NCBI GenBank assembly: GCA_903952785.1
Contig: CAJBHC010000044.1
Location: 1-14,058, forward strand
Source: an uncultured bacterium
Lineage (GTDB): Bacteria > Patescibacteriota > Minisyncoccia > Phycocordibacterales > CAIZLB01
Length of the DNA stretch: 14,058 bases
Direction of reading: 5' to 3'
Shown here piece after piece: positions 1 to 7,715 of this stretch; the stretch's first letter is position 1; the number at the start of each line of letters is the position of its first letter. The position numbers and the translations under genes were made by a program. The notes below the pieces were generated by a model, which did no database searches, was not told the DNA's origin, and saw nothing but the letters and a program-made list of their open reading frames with translations.

Positions 1-253
1 ATAGGGCCGCAGGATAGGGTCTGTGGGCAATAGCGGGGGTGTATCCTAAGAAAGATGGAACAGCCTCTTCTTGTGCAGTCAGGTCTCTTGCTAGGTCCTC
101 AAGCTCTCCTGATGACATCCCAATTCTTACGGAGTCCTTAAGAGTGTTTAATATCTTACCCAATTTAGCTCCACCTTCACGCAAAATAGCAATGTCCGCT
201 AGGGTCTTGATTGTCGTTGTTTTTAAAGGCTTTTTTGGCGATGTTTTTGTCAT
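1..253 (-). CDS. map: Methionine aminopeptidase, N-terminal part (runs off left edge)
   Basis: Type I methionine aminopeptidase removes the initiator Met from nascent proteins in the cytoplasm, using a two-metal centre. The reverse complement from an ATG at 253 stays open to the window edge, giving about 84 residues. After a Lys/Thr-rich leader come the family's N-terminal helix (ADIAILREGGAKLGKIL), a GMSSGELEDLARD stretch that matches the usual 'G(V/M)(S/T)TxELD' region, and 'EAVPSFLGYTPA', the substrate-loop hallmark (PSFLGY). The metal ligands and catalytic His residues lie further C-terminal and are outside the window. The start is 17 bp after the stop of the ATPase gene, so the two may be cotranscribed. 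No Shine-Dalgarno is visible. Identification rests on the motifs and on the nearby adk-family gene, a classic neighbour of map in the spc ribosomal-protein operon. Confidence 0.88.
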   Translation of the reverse strand, partial: MTKTSPKKPLKTTTIKTLADIAILREGGAKLGKILNTLKDSVRIGMSSGELEDLARDLTAQEEAVPSFLGYTPAIAHRPYPAAL

Positions 254-270
254 GGGTTTTATAATGATAT

Positions 271-1569
271 TTAAGCGTTTATCACATTAACATTAATATC
301 GGTCATTAGCCATTCCCACAACGGGACAAAGTTTATAACCACATCGTCTTTTTTAAATTCTCTCTTCTCATCCCAAGTCAAAACTATCAACTTTTTTGCC
401 TTCAATTCACCACATGCTTCAAGTAAAGCTTTTGTTTCCCTTTGTTCAACATCAACACTTATCGATTCGTAACAAACCTGTATAAGTTCAGTAACTTCTG
501 CCCCATTTTTTATCACAAAATCAACCTCTCGATCATTTCTAGTTTTGTAATAAAAAAGATCTCTGTTTGGCTTTATTCCACGTTTAACAAGTTCTGTAAA
601 AACTAGATTTTCCATTAGCTTACCTTTATCAGGAGAGTGCTGAACTGCCTTTGCACTAACAAAGCCATTATCAACCACATATATCTTTCTTGGAGATTTA
701 ATTCTTTGTATAGACTTTGGTGAATATCTAAGCAGGGAAAACACAAGATATGCTTCTTCTAGATATTTAATATATTTTTCTGTGGTCGAAGCACTTTTAA
801 GATTTAAGATTTCAAGTAGTTTACGTATAGTATATAGACTGGCAAAATTATTTATCAGATGTGATCCCAAATTGCCTATCTGGGTAGAAAATTTTACCTT
901 ATGTCTTTTAACAACATCTTTAAACAAAAGTGAATCAAATAAAACACCGAGATAATCCCTTGGATCAACGTTATTTACTGAAACCTCAGGAAAACCGCCA
1001 TTAATCATGTAATTTTCCATCAGATTTAAAAGATGCCCTTTTTGTTGTGGTAAAGAAATATATTCAGAATTTATTTCAAATTTCTTTGACTTAAGAAATT
1101 CCTTAAAATCAAACGGTAATATTTCTATTGGCATATGCCGGCCGGTCAAGTGAGTGGCAAGCTCTCTTGATAATAAATGTGCATTTGATCCAGTAAGCAC
1201 TATGTTGTATCCCTCTCTGTGTAGTCTATTCACAAAAAGCTCCCAACCTGATAAATTCTGTATTTCATCAAACAATACAGTTTTTATCTGGCCATAAACA
1301 GCATGCAACTCTTTCATTAATTCATGAGTTTCTATTCCACCAGCACTCGACAACACCTCGTCGTCGAAATTAAAGTACATAAATGGACGATCCATCAAGA
1401 GAACCAATGAAAATACAGATTTTCCAGCACGACGGGGACCAAGAATCACCTTTATTAAATTAGAATCAAGCCACTTCTTGGCAAGTGGTTCTTTGGTTCG
1501 TTCTATATATGCAAATGCCAGTAATTGCTCTTTTTGCAGTTTTTGGTTTAAAACTATGTCTTTAAGCAT
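271..1569 (-). CDS. AAA+ ATPase with DUF4143-type C-terminal domain
   Basis: This is a predicted ATPase of the widespread ArcT/DUF4143-like group, often found as accessory genes in bacteria and archaea; the cellular role is generally unknown. From the ATG at 1569 it has 432 residues. Walker A is GPRRAGKS (about 44-51), Walker B is TVLFDEIQ (about 97-104), a sensor-like LTGSN follows (about 125-129), and then an LTGRH...ILPFDFKEF block typical of the family. The C-terminal half has 'NDREVDFVIKNG...ELIQVCYE', resembling a PD-(D/E)XK-like fold (EVDFV then E-x-IQV); I infer no nuclease activity from this. A GTG at 1617 would add 16 residues, but it lies inside a palindrome and upstream of the predicted transcription start, so I prefer the ATG. 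The gene sits between the adk and map homologs with its own strong promoter, suggesting a later insertion. Confidence 0.85.
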   Translation of the reverse strand: MLKDIVLNQKLQKEQLLAFAYIERTKEPLAKKWLDSNLIKVILGPRRAGKSVFSLVLLMDRPFMYFNFDDEVLSSAGGIETHELMKELHAVYGQIKTVLFDEIQNLSGWELFVNRLHREGYNIVLTGSNAHLLSRELATHLTGRHMPIEILPFDFKEFLKSKKFEINSEYISLPQQKGHLLNLMENYMINGGFPEVSVNNVDPRDYLGVLFDSLLFKDVVKRHKVKFSTQIGNLGSHLINNFASLYTIRKLLEILNLKSASTTEKYIKYLEEAYLVFSLLRYSPKSIQRIKSPRKIYVVDNGFVSAKAVQHSPDKGKLMENLVFTELVKRGIKPNRDLFYYKTRNDREVDFVIKNGAEVTELIQVCYESISVDVEQRETKALLEACGELKAKKLIVLTWDEKREFKKDDVVINFVPLWEWLMTDINVNVINA

Positions 1570-1580
1570 AAAAATATGGT

Positions 1581-1616
1581 TGTACTGGACAAAATACGTC
1601 TTTTTTGTCCAGTACA
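1581..1616. promoter_or_regulatory. 14-bp perfect inverted repeat, operator-like
   Basis: TGTACTGGACAAAA (1581-1594) and its exact reverse complement (1603-1616) are separated by 8 nt. A further half-site, TTGGACAAAAA, lies at 1626-1636. The palindrome covers the expected transcription start of the ATPase promoter and the third half-site lies in the promoter spacer, which is where a repressor would bind. If transcribed, it would also form a hairpin in the 5' leader, so DNA-level and RNA-level control cannot be told apart from sequence. Confidence 0.6.
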
Positions 1617-1619
1617 CAT

Positions 1620-1648
1620 AGTATATTGGACAAAAACAGGAAAGTCAA
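1620..1648 (-). promoter_or_regulatory. Sigma70-type promoter of the ATPase gene
   Basis: On the minus strand TTGACT (1648-1643) and TATACT (1625-1620) are separated by exactly 17 bp. Each hexamer matches consensus at 5 of 6 positions. The predicted start near 1613 lies about 44 nt upstream of the ATG at 1569, inside the inverted repeat. Confidence 0.6.
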
Positions 1649-1716
1649 ATTATTAAATACTATTTCAAATACACGATATTTACGCCAAAATTCCTTCTGC
1701 GCTACAAAACTGGGGT

Positions 1717-2313
1717 CTACCAGCTAAGTCTCGCCACTATATCAGCAAAAACCTTCTCTATTGTCTGTTCCCCATTTACCTCAACAAATAAATAACCTGA
1801 GTGATGCTTAAAGTATTCAATAGCAGGGTTTACCTCTGTATCAAACCAAGATAGTCTTTTTTCAATTACTTCTGGCTTAATATCATCAGCTCTTCCGCGC
1901 AATATCAACCTGTCTCTGGAGTGTTCTTTGCTTACATTTATATAAATAACAACAGGCCTACTTAAATTATAGAAATTAATTGCGGAATCAAAAACAAGAG
2001 CTTCTTGATATGAACGAGGCATACCATCAACAATCAAATGTTTGTCTGCATCCATTTCACTCACAAGGACGTCACTCCAATTCCAGACAGCAAGAAAGTC
2101 AGGTTGACGATCTCCCAATTCCAAGATTTGCGCCGCAAGCTTATTTGAATATTTATCACCCTTAATAAATTCACGGAATTTTGCTCCGGTTTCAAGATAG
2201 CAAATTGGTCTTTTTTCTGGATCTCTTTGCTCAATCTCATTCATTAAAAGATGAGCTTGAGTTCCCTTTCCACATCCAGATCTTCCTATGAAAATAAAAG
2301 TGCGTTGTGCCAT
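1717..2313 (-). CDS. adk: Adenylate kinase family nucleoside monophosphate kinase
   Basis: It transfers the gamma-phosphate of ATP to a nucleoside monophosphate, classically AMP, in the cytoplasm. At 198 residues it is short for Adk and has a minimal LID without zinc-binding cysteines. The P-loop is GRSGCGKGTQ (residues 10-19). The NMP-binding part has TGAKFR (42-47). DGMPRS (96-101) corresponds to the family's DGFPR, with Met in place of the aromatic residue. The LID hinge is RGRADD (139-144), carrying the conserved R-x-R-x-D-D pattern. The family is certain; AMP as substrate is likely but not proven, because the NMP site is divergent. It lies upstream of the ATPase and map genes. No Shine-Dalgarno is visible, and a promoter sits so close to the ATG that the mRNA may be leaderless. 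Confidence 0.82.
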   Translation of the reverse strand: MAQRTFIFIGRSGCGKGTQAHLLMNEIEQRDPEKRPICYLETGAKFREFIKGDKYSNKLAAQILELGDRQPDFLAVWNWSDVLVSEMDADKHLIVDGMPRSYQEALVFDSAINFYNLSRPVVIYINVSKEHSRDRLILRGRADDIKPEVIEKRLSWFDTEVNPAIEYFKHHSGYLFVEVNGEQTIEKVFADIVARLSW

Positions 2314-2319
2314 GGATAT

Positions 2320-2347
2320 ATTATCGCATATATATTAGAAATTTCAA
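2320..2347 (-). promoter_or_regulatory. Probable adk promoter, giving a leaderless mRNA
   Basis: On the minus strand TTGAAA (2347-2342), a 16-bp spacer and GATAAT (2325-2320) are followed by only 6 nt before the ATG at 2313. A TG lies one base upstream of the -10 hexamer, as in extended -10 promoters. Transcription would then start at or next to the start codon, which fits the missing Shine-Dalgarno. Confidence 0.4.
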
Positions 2348-2427
2348 AAGAAGAAGAAGGAGAAAAAAACTAGCAACAAGATTATGAAGGTGTTTGTTGT
2401 AAATCTTATTTTTTTCTAATATACCTG

Positions 2428-5400
2428 CTACCTTCTAAACCACACCCACAACTTCTGTATTGGGGATAAATTTTTTGTTGATTGGGTTTCTGTTACCTTA
2501 TTATTATTTACATCAACTAATCCCGTGGTGGCTCCACTGTCATTCTCTGGAACAGCCACAGATTTCTCCACCCTCACCCGCAACTTTAGTAAACCCACCT
2601 TCAAACTATAGATTCCTGCATCCTTTGGAGCAACTATGGATAACTTAACAATATTCTTTTTATCTTTAATTACTTTAATTGTTTCTCCATCAAGTGTTAC
2701 CACTAGTTTCTTATCAGAATTCTTAGCACTAATTGTAAGTATATCCTGTGGTAAAACATTAATTGTCTGATATAAATTTCCTTTTTTATCAATAGATAAT
2801 TTGGTTGAAGTCTCCTCTTTATTAAGCGATACAAAGATTATAGACTCTGGTTGTTTTGTTTTATCTTTTGCAAGTTCAGTTAATGTTGGGGTATTGATTG
2901 GACTCTCTTTCATTATATATAGGTCATGTCCATTAATGATACCAGCGGAGATTAATTCTTTCTTAATGAACGGTACAGATTTGGAGAGATTTACAAGGGA
3001 TTGTGGAAGTGGGGAGTTTAGGAAGTTTGATAGCTTTTTTGCAAGGTTGATTGTTGGTAGCGGGTTGAAGCCTCCTACTGGCTGTAGCTGGAGAAGATCT
3101 GCGAGAGGATTAATAAATTTGGATGTTCCAAGGTTTCCCAATCCAAAGTTTCCCAATCCAACAGATGGAAGATTTGCTAAATTAAGCTTTCCAATATTTC
3201 TATTAGCTAAATTAGTAAAGAACGGATCTAGGCTACCTGATGATGGTGTAAGGTTTCTATTGTTTACCGCCGCAGCGGCAGCAGCAAGTGCTACCTTAGT
3301 AGCTGGTGATACATAAATTCCAATCTGGCTTACATTTCCTCCACTTCTACCCGCTGGAGTAGGTGGAATGACAACGCAGGTTGAAGTTGCATCAACCCCT
3401 TTATCTGTAACCAACACATATCCAGAAGACTCAATCAAGAAAATGTTTCCACCATTTCCTCCAAATCCACAACCTGATGACGCTCCTCCAACAGCAAGAA
3501 TTCTTGCACCATCTACTATGGCAAAGGAATTGCTAATTGTGGATGTTCCTGCGTTTCCCCCATTATGAAGTGGATCCCCTCCATTTACAACAATTTCACC
3601 AGTTGACGCCGTATCAATATTAATTGTTCCACCATCTCCTCCATCAGACACTCCAGGAATACCATCCCCTCCAATTGCAGTAGATGTTCCTGTTACGGTT
3701 ATATTTCCAAGATTAAAGTTAAAAGCGTTGTATCCTCCGTACGCTCCATTACCAGAAACATTTCCGGTCAGTGTGTGTCCCGCACCGTTTAGTAAAATAT
3801 CACTTGTTGCAACATATACATTGTTTGTAACATCAGACGGAAGTGTTGTTGAAGCAAACAATACTACATCTTCACCTGTTGTAGGCACTCTTCCTAGAGG
3901 AATAGCGAGGGTGACATCTGTAAACCAATTAGAAGAGTTACCCCACATTCTATCTCCAGATACATTATTAAATGATATAGCATTTGGATACGCATGATAT
4001 GTAACAACACCATTCACCGTACCGCCAATGGGTGCAAAGACTATATAATATACATCAGCATTTCCAGTTACAGTACCAGCATTTATTGATGAGCTACCAA
4101 AATATGCATTTCCAAAGACAGTACTTGCATTTGATGATGTTCCATTAAAAAATGAATCTCCAACTGTATATCCAGCATTTGAACTTTGATCATTGAAAGT
4201 CCATCTTGTGATTACATTCCCCAAACTGTCTTTATTTAAACCTGCAACACGGCCTGTTCCCGCAAATGATGTTGTTCCATTAAAGCTTACGGAACCGCTT
4301 GTAGCAGAAAACATATTAAATTTCAAATCACCATTTACCGTTCCCGTGTTTGTAGATGAGGCATTCAGTGTCAAATTACCGTTTACTACCCCTGTGTTAG
4401 TTGAGGTTGCATTAAAGACAAAATCACCAAAAATTGTACCGTTATTTGTTGTACTACTAGCAACCGTTACAGGGCTTGTTGTACTGTTTATAATAGTACC
4501 TCCAGATTTATTCAAAATACTTCCAACAAATGACCCTCCGTTGACCACACCACCAGACTCCACGGTTGTGTTTCCAAAAGTACTTTTATTATCAGAATTA
4601 AAAATTCCAACAACATCAATTGAACCGCTTAACGTTGATGAGGAGACAGTAATATTATTAAAATTAGAAATTGTACCCGTTGCTGTAACATTCACAAAAC
4701 CAATATTAGTGCTCGTCCCTGCGCCTGTAACACTTCCAGCTGTAAAGAATGAACCCCCACCGTTATTGTCCCCTCTAAGGGTTGTAGAAGCAGTAACAGT
4801 ACAATTACCAACGTTTGATGTTAGGTAATAATAAGGTCTGGTTGCTTCATCTAGCAGGTCACTTCCACAAGACGTCCAAACAGGTTGGGTGTTATCATAA
4901 GAAAATACAACAAACTTTTCTGCAATATTTCCTTGCACATCTGTGCTCTTAAAGAATATTGTGTGTGAAGAAGACGTACCAGTGGCAGACGGACGTGGAA
5001 TATCCACCCCGTTACTTGCACAATTTACATTAATATAATTTCCTTCATCAATTTTATACTGACAAAGATTATTGGTCTCCCAAGAAATATTTGGCGTCCA
5101 TTTAATATTTACCCCAGACACTGGAGATGTAATTACAAGTTGTGGAACAACAGGCCCGCCTGCAATATTTGATCCAATGATAAAAAATCCATTACTTAGA
5201 GCTTTAAAAATATTTGTAGCTAAGCTGTAAATAGCGTTTGAAATATCAACAATCACGCCTTTTGCAATTATTATCCAATCATTATGACCTCCATCTGTAG
5301 TAAAATTACGGGTAGTAGTTGTATTAATATCATATTCTCGAGTTGTTGAGCCGTTAACTGTACCAATATTTTGTGGAATATCATTATGAAAAACTACATT

Positions 5401-7518
5401 CCCGCTTACAGTTCCATTGTTATAACTATACTCATAAAAATCAAATCTCCCATTTATAGCTACTGTAGATACACCATCTTTGTTAAAACTACTATCATAA
5501 AAATTAACAGACCCATTTGAGGCAACAGAAATTGTACCATTATTGTTTGAACTACTATCATAGAAATTAAGAATGCCACCTGATGCAATATTTATTTTTC
5601 CTATGTTAGTACTATTATTATAAAAATCTGTTATTCCCCCAGAAAGGACATTGATTGTTCCGCTGTTGTAACTTGTATCATAAAAACTCATTGTACTACT
5701 TGAGGCAACTGTAGTTGTACCATTATTAAAACTAGTACCATTAAATACCCAATGAACTATGGAGGCATTATCAGATAGACCCTTAGCAACACCCGTAACA
5801 GTTCCCCAAACCATGCCGTTAGATAAGCTAACTGTTCCACTTGTTGCATAAGCAAACTTAGCATCACCATTTATAATTCCCGTGTTGTAGCTTGAATTAT
5901 TAAAATTAGCGGTATGCCCTGTTGCGATACTCATGACTCCATTAAAAATACTGTTATCACAAAAATCAACAGTACCAGAGGTAATTGTAGAATTTGTAAC
6001 AATAGTAGTGCTTCCATAAACTTTTAAAGCTCCGCCGGTCTGAGAAAACACACCAGAGCCAAAAGCTGAAGAATTATTTATATTAAGAGTACCGCCACTT
6101 AATGTTGTACCACCTGAGTGAGTGTTTACCCTATTAAGAGTAAGTGAACCTGCCCCCGCTTTGGTTAAACCATATGCACCAGAAACTACAGCATCTATTA
6201 CCAGGGTTGTACTTGTGCCATTAATGGTTACCGTTGTTGTGGTACCAAGTGTTATTGTACCTGTTCCAAAATTAAGAACATTTGTTCCCCCCAAAGTAAA
6301 GCTTCCATTCCAGTTTTGTGAATTATTTGCAGACAACGTAATTGGTCCACCAGATGTGTTATCTATTGTTCCTCCTGTAATTGTAAGCGTACTTGTTCCA
6401 ATTGCTCCTGCATTATTAATATCTATTACACCACCATTCAAAACCACACCACCAAGAATACTATTTGTCCCCGCCAAAACTAGAGTACCACCACTCACGG
6501 TTGTAGTACCAGACATTGTAATTGTAGAACTTGTTGCCTCTGTAATTGTACCCGTATAGCCAGATTTAATTTTAATATTCCCAATACTAATATTTGTATT
6601 AATATTTGCAGAATTTGTGTTTCCAGAATCAAAAATAGCAGTTTCAGTTTCATTTGGTATACCAGCACCACCCGTACCACCAGATGTTCCAGACCAATTA
6701 GCACTATTATTCCAGCTTCCACCAGGACCACCAACCCAATAATAGTAACTTGAAGTATAACTAAGAGTTACTCCATTCAAAACGGGGGTATTTAATCCGT
6801 CAGAGGAAGTAAGGATTGTTCTATAATAAAAGGAATTATTCCAGCTAAGATCTGCAAGGTTGATATTGTTTGTACCAGTAGATAAAATATTAAAACCATT
6901 CAAAACCCCAGCTGAACTATACCAAGAATTTCCATCTTGGCTGAATTGAATTTGAATACTAGTGTCTGGAGGAAGAGAAGAAAGTGTGTACCCAAAGCTG
7001 TTTATAGAAGATACGCCGGCATCAGAGAGAAGGTTGTTTGACGTTAGTGTTCCACTAGATGAATAGATATTAAAAGTACCATCAAAAGATGTAAAGGCGA
7101 TACTTACAGAATTTAGAACAGGGGTGACATTACCATCTGAACCAAACAAAACTCGATAAAAAAAGTATGGTTTTTTCCACCCCATACTAGAGAGGTCAAT
7201 TGTGTTTTCTCCAGCAGACAAAGTATCCCAAGTATCAACAACCCCGGTAGAGCTATACCAAAAGATACCGTCATAACTATATTGCATCTTTAAACTTGTA
7301 CCAGCAGGAATTGCTGAGGCATTATAGGTGAAACTATTCATCATTGAAGTACCAGAAAGAGGAAGAATGTTTGTTGATGTAATAATTCCACTATCAGTGT
7401 ATGAACCCGATGAAAGAATAACTGGAGGAAATAGGAAAATTGATGGTATAAAAATAAACATCATAAACAACAAAAACTTATACTTATTGATTGTTTTTGT
7501 AGTGAAATGCTTAAGCAT
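2428..7518 (-). CDS. Giant secreted surface protein with beta-strand repeats
   Basis: A 1696-residue Ser/Thr/Asn/Gly-rich protein, probably displayed on the cell surface. Residues 1-36 form a signal peptide or anchor (basic start, hydrophobic about 14-36). Residues 38-145 and 147-256 are two similar modules (QYSYDGIFWYSSTG versus QFSQDGNSWYSSAG). A WVGGPGGSWNNSANW segment follows (about 261-275). Residues 330-500 are autotransporter-associated beta-strand-like repeats (GLTKAGAGSLTL...GGTTLSGGTLNI). Short 20-21-residue repeats fill about 600-705. An Ig-like segment with paired Cys lies at about 793-910, more 'NTGxVNGxLxxN' repeats at 1035-1065, and a second W-containing beta module at about 1180-1385. 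The C-terminal module (about 1437-1696) is shared with the right-edge protein and ends LSPIQKLWVWFRR. No autotransporter barrel or LPXTG motif is seen. A role in adhesion is inference. Confidence 0.85.
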   Translation of the reverse strand: MLKHFTTKTINKYKFLLFMMFIFIPSIFLFPPVILSSGSYTDSGIITSTNILPLSGTSMMNSFTYNASAIPAGTSLKMQYSYDGIFWYSSTGVVDTWDTLSAGENTIDLSSMGWKKPYFFYRVLFGSDGNVTPVLNSVSIAFTSFDGTFNIYSSSGTLTSNNLLSDAGVSSINSFGYTLSSLPPDTSIQIQFSQDGNSWYSSAGVLNGFNILSTGTNNINLADLSWNNSFYYRTILTSSDGLNTPVLNGVTLSYTSSYYYWVGGPGGSWNNSANWSGTSGGTGGAGIPNETETAIFDSGNTNSANINTNISIGNIKIKSGYTGTITEATSSTITMSGTTTVSGGTLVLAGTNSILGGVVLNGGVIDINNAGAIGTSTLTITGGTIDNTSGGPITLSANNSQNWNGSFTLGGTNVLNFGTGTITLGTTTTVTINGTSTTLVIDAVVSGAYGLTKAGAGSLTLNRVNTHSGGTTLSGGTLNINNSSAFGSGVFSQTGGALKVYGSTTIVTNSTITSGTVDFCDNSIFNGVMSIATGHTANFNNSSYNTGIINGDAKFAYATSGTVSLSNGMVWGTVTGVAKGLSDNASIVHWVFNGTSFNNGTTTVASSSTMSFYDTSYNSGTINVLSGGITDFYNNSTNIGKINIASGGILNFYDSSSNNNGTISVASNGSVNFYDSSFNKDGVSTVAINGRFDFYEYSYNNGTVSGNVVFHNDIPQNIGTVNGSTTREYDINTTTTRNFTTDGGHNDWIIIAKGVIVDISNAIYSLATNIFKALSNGFFIIGSNIAGGPVVPQLVITSPVSGVNIKWTPNISWETNNLCQYKIDEGNYINVNCASNGVDIPRPSATGTSSSHTIFFKSTDVQGNIAEKFVVFSYDNTQPVWTSCGSDLLDEATRPYYYLTSNVGNCTVTASTTLRGDNNGGGSFFTAGSVTGAGTSTNIGFVNVTATGTISNFNNITVSSSTLSGSIDVVGIFNSDNKSTFGNTTVESGGVVNGGSFVGSILNKSGGTIINSTTSPVTVASSTTNNGTIFGDFVFNATSTNTGVVNGNLTLNASSTNTGTVNGDLKFNMFSATSGSVSFNGTTSFAGTGRVAGLNKDSLGNVITRWTFNDQSSNAGYTVGDSFFNGTSSNASTVFGNAYFGSSSINAGTVTGNADVYYIVFAPIGGTVNGVVTYHAYPNAISFNNVSGDRMWGNSSNWFTDVTLAIPLGRVPTTGEDVVLFASTTLPSDVTNNVYVATSDILLNGAGHTLTGNVSGNGAYGGYNAFNFNLGNITVTGTSTAIGGDGIPGVSDGGDGGTINIDTASTGEIVVNGGDPLHNGGNAGTSTISNSFAIVDGARILAVGGASSGCGFGGNGGNIFLIESSGYVLVTDKGVDATSTCVVIPPTPAGRSGGNVSQIGIYVSPATKVALAAAAAAVNNRNLTPSSGSLDPFFTNLANRNIGKLNLANLPSVGLGNFGLGNLGTSKFINPLADLLQLQPVGGFNPLPTINLAKKLSNFLNSPLPQSLVNLSKSVPFIKKELISAGIINGHDLYIMKESPINTPTLTELAKDKTKQPESIIFVSLNKEETSTKLSIDKKGNLYQTINVLPQDILTISAKNSDKKLVVTLDGETIKVIKDKKNIVKLSIVAPKDAGIYSLKVGLLKLRVRVEKSVAVPENDSGATTGLVDVNNNKVTETQSTKNLSPIQKLWVWFRR
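5404..5721 (-). repeat. 20-21-residue tandem protein repeats
   Basis: About five degenerate units encode residues 600-705 of the giant surface protein. The period is about 60-63 bp and the pattern is 'G(T/K)I-x-V/I-AS-x-G-x(3)-FYDSS-x-N'. Such units usually form a beta-helix or solenoid. Their divergence at DNA level suggests old duplication rather than recent slippage. Confidence 0.6.
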
Positions 7519-7526
7519 GATGTTAA

Positions 7527-7532
7527 ATAATA
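7527..7532 (-). promoter_or_regulatory. Possible -10 element of the giant surface protein gene
   Basis: TATTAT on the minus strand lies 8 nt upstream of the ATG at 7518. No good -35 and no Shine-Dalgarno is seen. It is listed because the same close -10/ATG spacing occurs at two other genes here. Confidence 0.25.
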
Positions 7533-7623
7533 GATAACGGAAAAACCCTAAACCAATCCAAGACTTACATCCATAATAATAACATTTTTATACATATAAT
7601 GCTCACCATTTATCCCCCACTAC

Positions 7624-7632
7624 TGTGTATAA
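7624..7632 (-). promoter_or_regulatory. DnaA-box-like 9-mer in the intergenic region after the RT gene
   Basis: TTATACACA on the minus strand fits the TTATNCACA DnaA-box consensus. It sits in the 197-bp gap between the RT gene and the giant surface gene. A single box does not make an origin. With its flank (AAAAGTTAT-x-CACA) it matches the site at 12516-12524. Confidence 0.25.
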
Positions 7633-7715
7633 CTTTTAGGACTAAATATCTATATTAAAAATGTTTGACTGAACTGATAATTATTCACGGTTCCGTTGTA
7701 TATTGTCACAAAAAG

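Noticed and set aside
39..290. Plus-strand frame of 83 codons
   Set aside because: The minus strand here encodes a recognisable methionine aminopeptidase N-terminus; the plus frame has no family features.
4193..4828. Plus-strand 211-codon frame
   Set aside because: Antisense shadow of the low-complexity Ser/Thr/Asn-rich giant protein; its Val/Leu/Pro-rich composition is what that bias produces.
2428..7518. A second DGR target or VR in the giant protein
   Set aside because: No stretch resembling the TR was seen, and its C-terminus lacks a FISUMP domain.
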